A stretch of DNA of 64,000 nucleotides, taken from the NCBI RefSeq assembly GCF_030730905.1, contig NZ_JAVAMP010000001.1, positions 496,001 to 560,000 of the forward strand, in the 5' to 3' direction. Shown here one piece after another: positions 62,514 to 64,000 of the stretch. The translations under genes were made by a program, and so were the position numbers. Position 1 is the first letter of the stretch. Every line of letters begins with the position of its first letter. The DNA is from Chengkuizengella axinellae. Lineage in GTDB: Bacteria > Bacillota > Bacilli > Paenibacillales > KCTC-33759. The notes beneath the pieces were generated by a model, which did not search any database, had not been told where the DNA came from, and saw only the letters and a list, made by a program, of their open reading frames with translations.

Positions 62514-63526
62514 TGATGTTGCAGGGCCATCAAAGCTGGAAATTTGAAAATAAGCCTGTTATTATTTCTTCCGCTGCAATCGTGGGTCCTGAAGAAGGAA
62601 AAGGACCTCTTGTGAATGATTTTGATATCATTCATGAGGATAATTGGTTAGGTCAAGACAGCTGGGAAAAAGCAGAGCAAAAATTCATGGAAGAAGCAGC
62701 AAAACTGGCTGTAAAAAAAGCAAGTTTAAGAACAGAAGATATCGACTTTTATTTAGGTGGAGATCTAATGAATCAAATCATCAGCAGCAGCTTTACTGCT
62801 AGAACATTAGCAGTGCCTTATGTGGGCGTATTTGGCGCATGTTCAACTTCGATGGTTAGTTTATCGATATCTTCATTATTCGTAAATTCAGGGGCAGCAA
62901 ATCACGTAGTTTGCGGGGCGTGTAGCCATAATAGTTCAGTAGAAAAACAATTTAGGTATCCAACTGAATATGGTTCGCAAAAACCGCCAACAGCGCAATA
63001 TACAGTTACTGGAGCAGGGGCATCGGTGATTGCTAAAGAAGGTAGTGGACCTAAGGTTGTAGGTGCAACTGTTGGAAAAGTAGTGGACATGGGTATCACA
63101 GATCCATTTAATATGGGAGTAGCGATGGCACCAGCTGCAGTAGATACGATCGAGGCTCATTTAAGGGATTTTCAAATTACACCTGATTATTACGATTTAA
63201 TTGTGACTGGAGATTTAGCAAAGGTTGGTCATCAAATTGCTTCAGATTTATTTCACAAACATAAAATTCCAATCGATCAAACCGAATTCAATGATTGTGG
63301 ATTAATGATTTATGAATTGGATGAATATTTAATTATAGCTGGTGGAAGCGGATGTGGATGTTCAGCTGTAGTTACTTATGGACATTTAATGAAAAAATTA
63401 CGAACTGGGGAATTAAATCGAATACTGGTTGTAGCTACAGGTGCATTGCATTCACCCATTTCTTATCAGCAAGGTGAAAGTATTCCTTGTATTGCACACG
63501 CAGTAAGTATAGAAAGTGAAAAATGA
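62513..63526 (+). CDS. spoVAD: Stage V sporulation protein AD (337 aa)
   Basis: A thiolase-fold protein: AAKLAVKKASLRTEDIDFYLGGDLMNQIISSSFTAR, then CSTSMVSLSISSLFVNSGAANHVVCGACSHNSSVEKQFRYPTEYGSQKPPTAQYTVTGAGASVI, and GGSGCGCSAVVTYGHLMKKL. SpoVAD binds dipicolinic acid on the spore inner membrane and is needed for its uptake. Starts with two ATG codons overlapping the spoVAC stop. Confidence 0.94.
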   Translation: MMLQGHQSWKFENKPVIISSAAIVGPEEGKGPLVNDFDIIHEDNWLGQDSWEKAEQKFMEEAAKLAVKKASLRTEDIDFYLGGDLMNQIISSSFTARTLAVPYVGVFGACSTSMVSLSISSLFVNSGAANHVVCGACSHNSSVEKQFRYPTEYGSQKPPTAQYTVTGAGASVIAKEGSGPKVVGATVGKVVDMGITDPFNMGVAMAPAAVDTIEAHLRDFQITPDYYDLIVTGDLAKVGHQIASDLFHKHKIPIDQTEFNDCGLMIYELDEYLIIAGGSGCGCSAVVTYGHLMKKLRTGELNRILVVATGALHSPISYQQGESIPCIAHAVSIESEK

Positions 63527-63542
63527 AAGAGGTGAACAGTTC

Positions 63543-63893
63543 ATGCAATATTTTTGGGCATTTATTGTTGGAGGTGGAGTATGTGTCATTGGGCAATTCT
63601 TACTGGATGTAGGAAGAATGACACCAGCTCATACTATGAGTACACTTGTTGTGGCAGGTGCAGTTCTTGATGGCATTGGTTGGTATGAACCATTTATTGA
63701 TTTTGCGGGAGCAGGTGCCACAGTGCCAATAACAAGCTTTGGTAACGCACTAGTTCATGGAGCTTTAGCTGAGTTGGAGAGAGATGGATATATAGGAGTA
63801 ATGACAGGAATTTTTGAGGTGACAAGTGCGGGTGTTTCAGCGGCGATTATTTTCTCATTTCTCGCTTCCCTGGTATTTAAACCTAAAGGGTGA
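63543..63893 (+). CDS. spoVAE: Stage V sporulation protein AE, AEb type (116 aa)
   Basis: A small membrane protein of three to four helices: FWAFIVGGGVCVIGQFLLDVGRMTPAHTMSTLVVAGAVLDGIGWYEPFIDFAGAGATVPITSFGNALVHGA. It shares sequence with SpoVAC (GAGATVPITSFGNALVHG against GAGSAVPVTGFANSM), a known paralogy. The ATG at 63543 follows GAGGTG; the ORF opens earlier inside spoVAD. Completes the core channel set AC-AD-AEb. Confidence 0.92.
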   Translation: MQYFWAFIVGGGVCVIGQFLLDVGRMTPAHTMSTLVVAGAVLDGIGWYEPFIDFAGAGATVPITSFGNALVHGALAELERDGYIGVMTGIFEVTSAGVSAAIIFSFLASLVFKPKG

Positions 63894-63912
63894 TTTCAAA
63901 AAAAAGATGGAT

Positions 63913-63953
63913 CTGCTTCTTCAATAAACAAAATCATCTTATTGCAGAAGCAG
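63913..63953 (+). terminator. Hairpin after spoVAE
   Basis: CTGCTTCTTCAATAA pairs with TTATTGCAGAAGCAG with one mismatch (14 pairs). The T run is missing, so it may only protect the 3' end. Confidence 0.5.
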
Positions 63954-64000
63954 GTTAAATATTGAACAGTCATGTTTGTAATTTTTTTAATGCTTCCTGG

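Overview
This window is a low-GC chromosomal segment from an endospore-forming Bacillales bacterium. Spore genes place it there: an intact sigK (about 34.6 kb) and a spoVAC-spoVAD-spoVAE cluster with DUF421 and DUF1657 partners (60.8-63.9 kb). The general style also fits a Paenibacillaceae-like or related Firmicute: strong AGGAGG-type ribosome binding sites, frequent TTG starts, a YesM/YesN pair next to a sugar ABC transporter, Rrf2/NsrR with Hmp, and a cold-shock protein. I cannot name the genus. I see no rRNA, tRNA, CRISPR array, phage or intact insertion sequence.

Layout. 0-5 kb: a 5'-truncated VanW-domain membrane protein, a GNAT remnant, a HAD phosphatase, a VOC protein, a cupin protein and an MFS transporter. 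5-10 kb: a zinc-ribbon protein, a polar amino acid ABC transporter (minus strand) and a lipid kinase. 10-16 kb: an oligopeptide-type ABC operon (two ATPases, binding protein, two permeases). 16-19 kb: a PAP2 phosphatase and the nitric-oxide module nsrR-hmp. 19-24.7 kb: an LCP-family protein, recQ, and an NAD-salvage pair (nicotinamidase, pncB). 25-29 kb: a CorC/HlyC membrane protein, azoreductase, an Old Yellow Enzyme homologue and csp. 29-32 kb: secreted proteins (a lamin-tail-domain protein with a duplicated domain, and a DUF1102/TasA-like protein). 32-35 kb: a Smr-less MutS2 paralogue and sigK. 35.7-42.5 kb: a sugar ABC operon with a YesM/YesN two-component system. 42.5-47 kb: a second MFS transporter, an M9-type metalloprotease and a membrane protein. 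47.5-55.5 kb: a U32 family protein, a Kelch lipoprotein, a stalk-domain protein, DUF3817, DUF4003 and ric. 55.7-60.7 kb: an alkaline-phosphatase-superfamily protein, an aminotransferase, ldh and small lipoprotein/membrane genes. 60.8-63.9 kb: the spoVA cluster.

The most striking pattern is regulatory. Three genes at separate places have a short leader ORF with a good ribosome binding site followed by mutually exclusive RNA structures: the MFS gene at 3845, the Smr-less MutS2 gene at 32558 and the MFS gene at 42882. The 42.5 kb leader is a textbook four-segment transcription attenuator (1:2, 2:3 antiterminator, 3:4 terminator). The MutS2 leader has a consensus promoter, a 7-codon ORF and two tandem intrinsic terminators before the gene. 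Because MutS2 is a known ribosome-collision factor, and because leader-peptide attenuation is the usual control for ribosome-drug resistance genes, I propose that the MutS2 paralogue is an inducible ribosome-rescue or antibiotic-tolerance factor. That function is inference; the RNA elements are seen directly.

A second observation is an unrecognised dispersed repeat with an AGTGA-ATAAGACC core. All three copies lie between the 3' ends of convergent genes (5.9-6.1, 44.2-44.4 and 60.3-60.4 kb). A different small repeat family, with an AAATTCAATGTTTCAAC core, occurs at 3.7, 13.8 and 35.4 kb.

Nitric oxide defence appears twice: nsrR-hmp with an NsrR-like operator, and ric with a perfect FNR-type box centred 41.5 bases from a predicted start of transcription.
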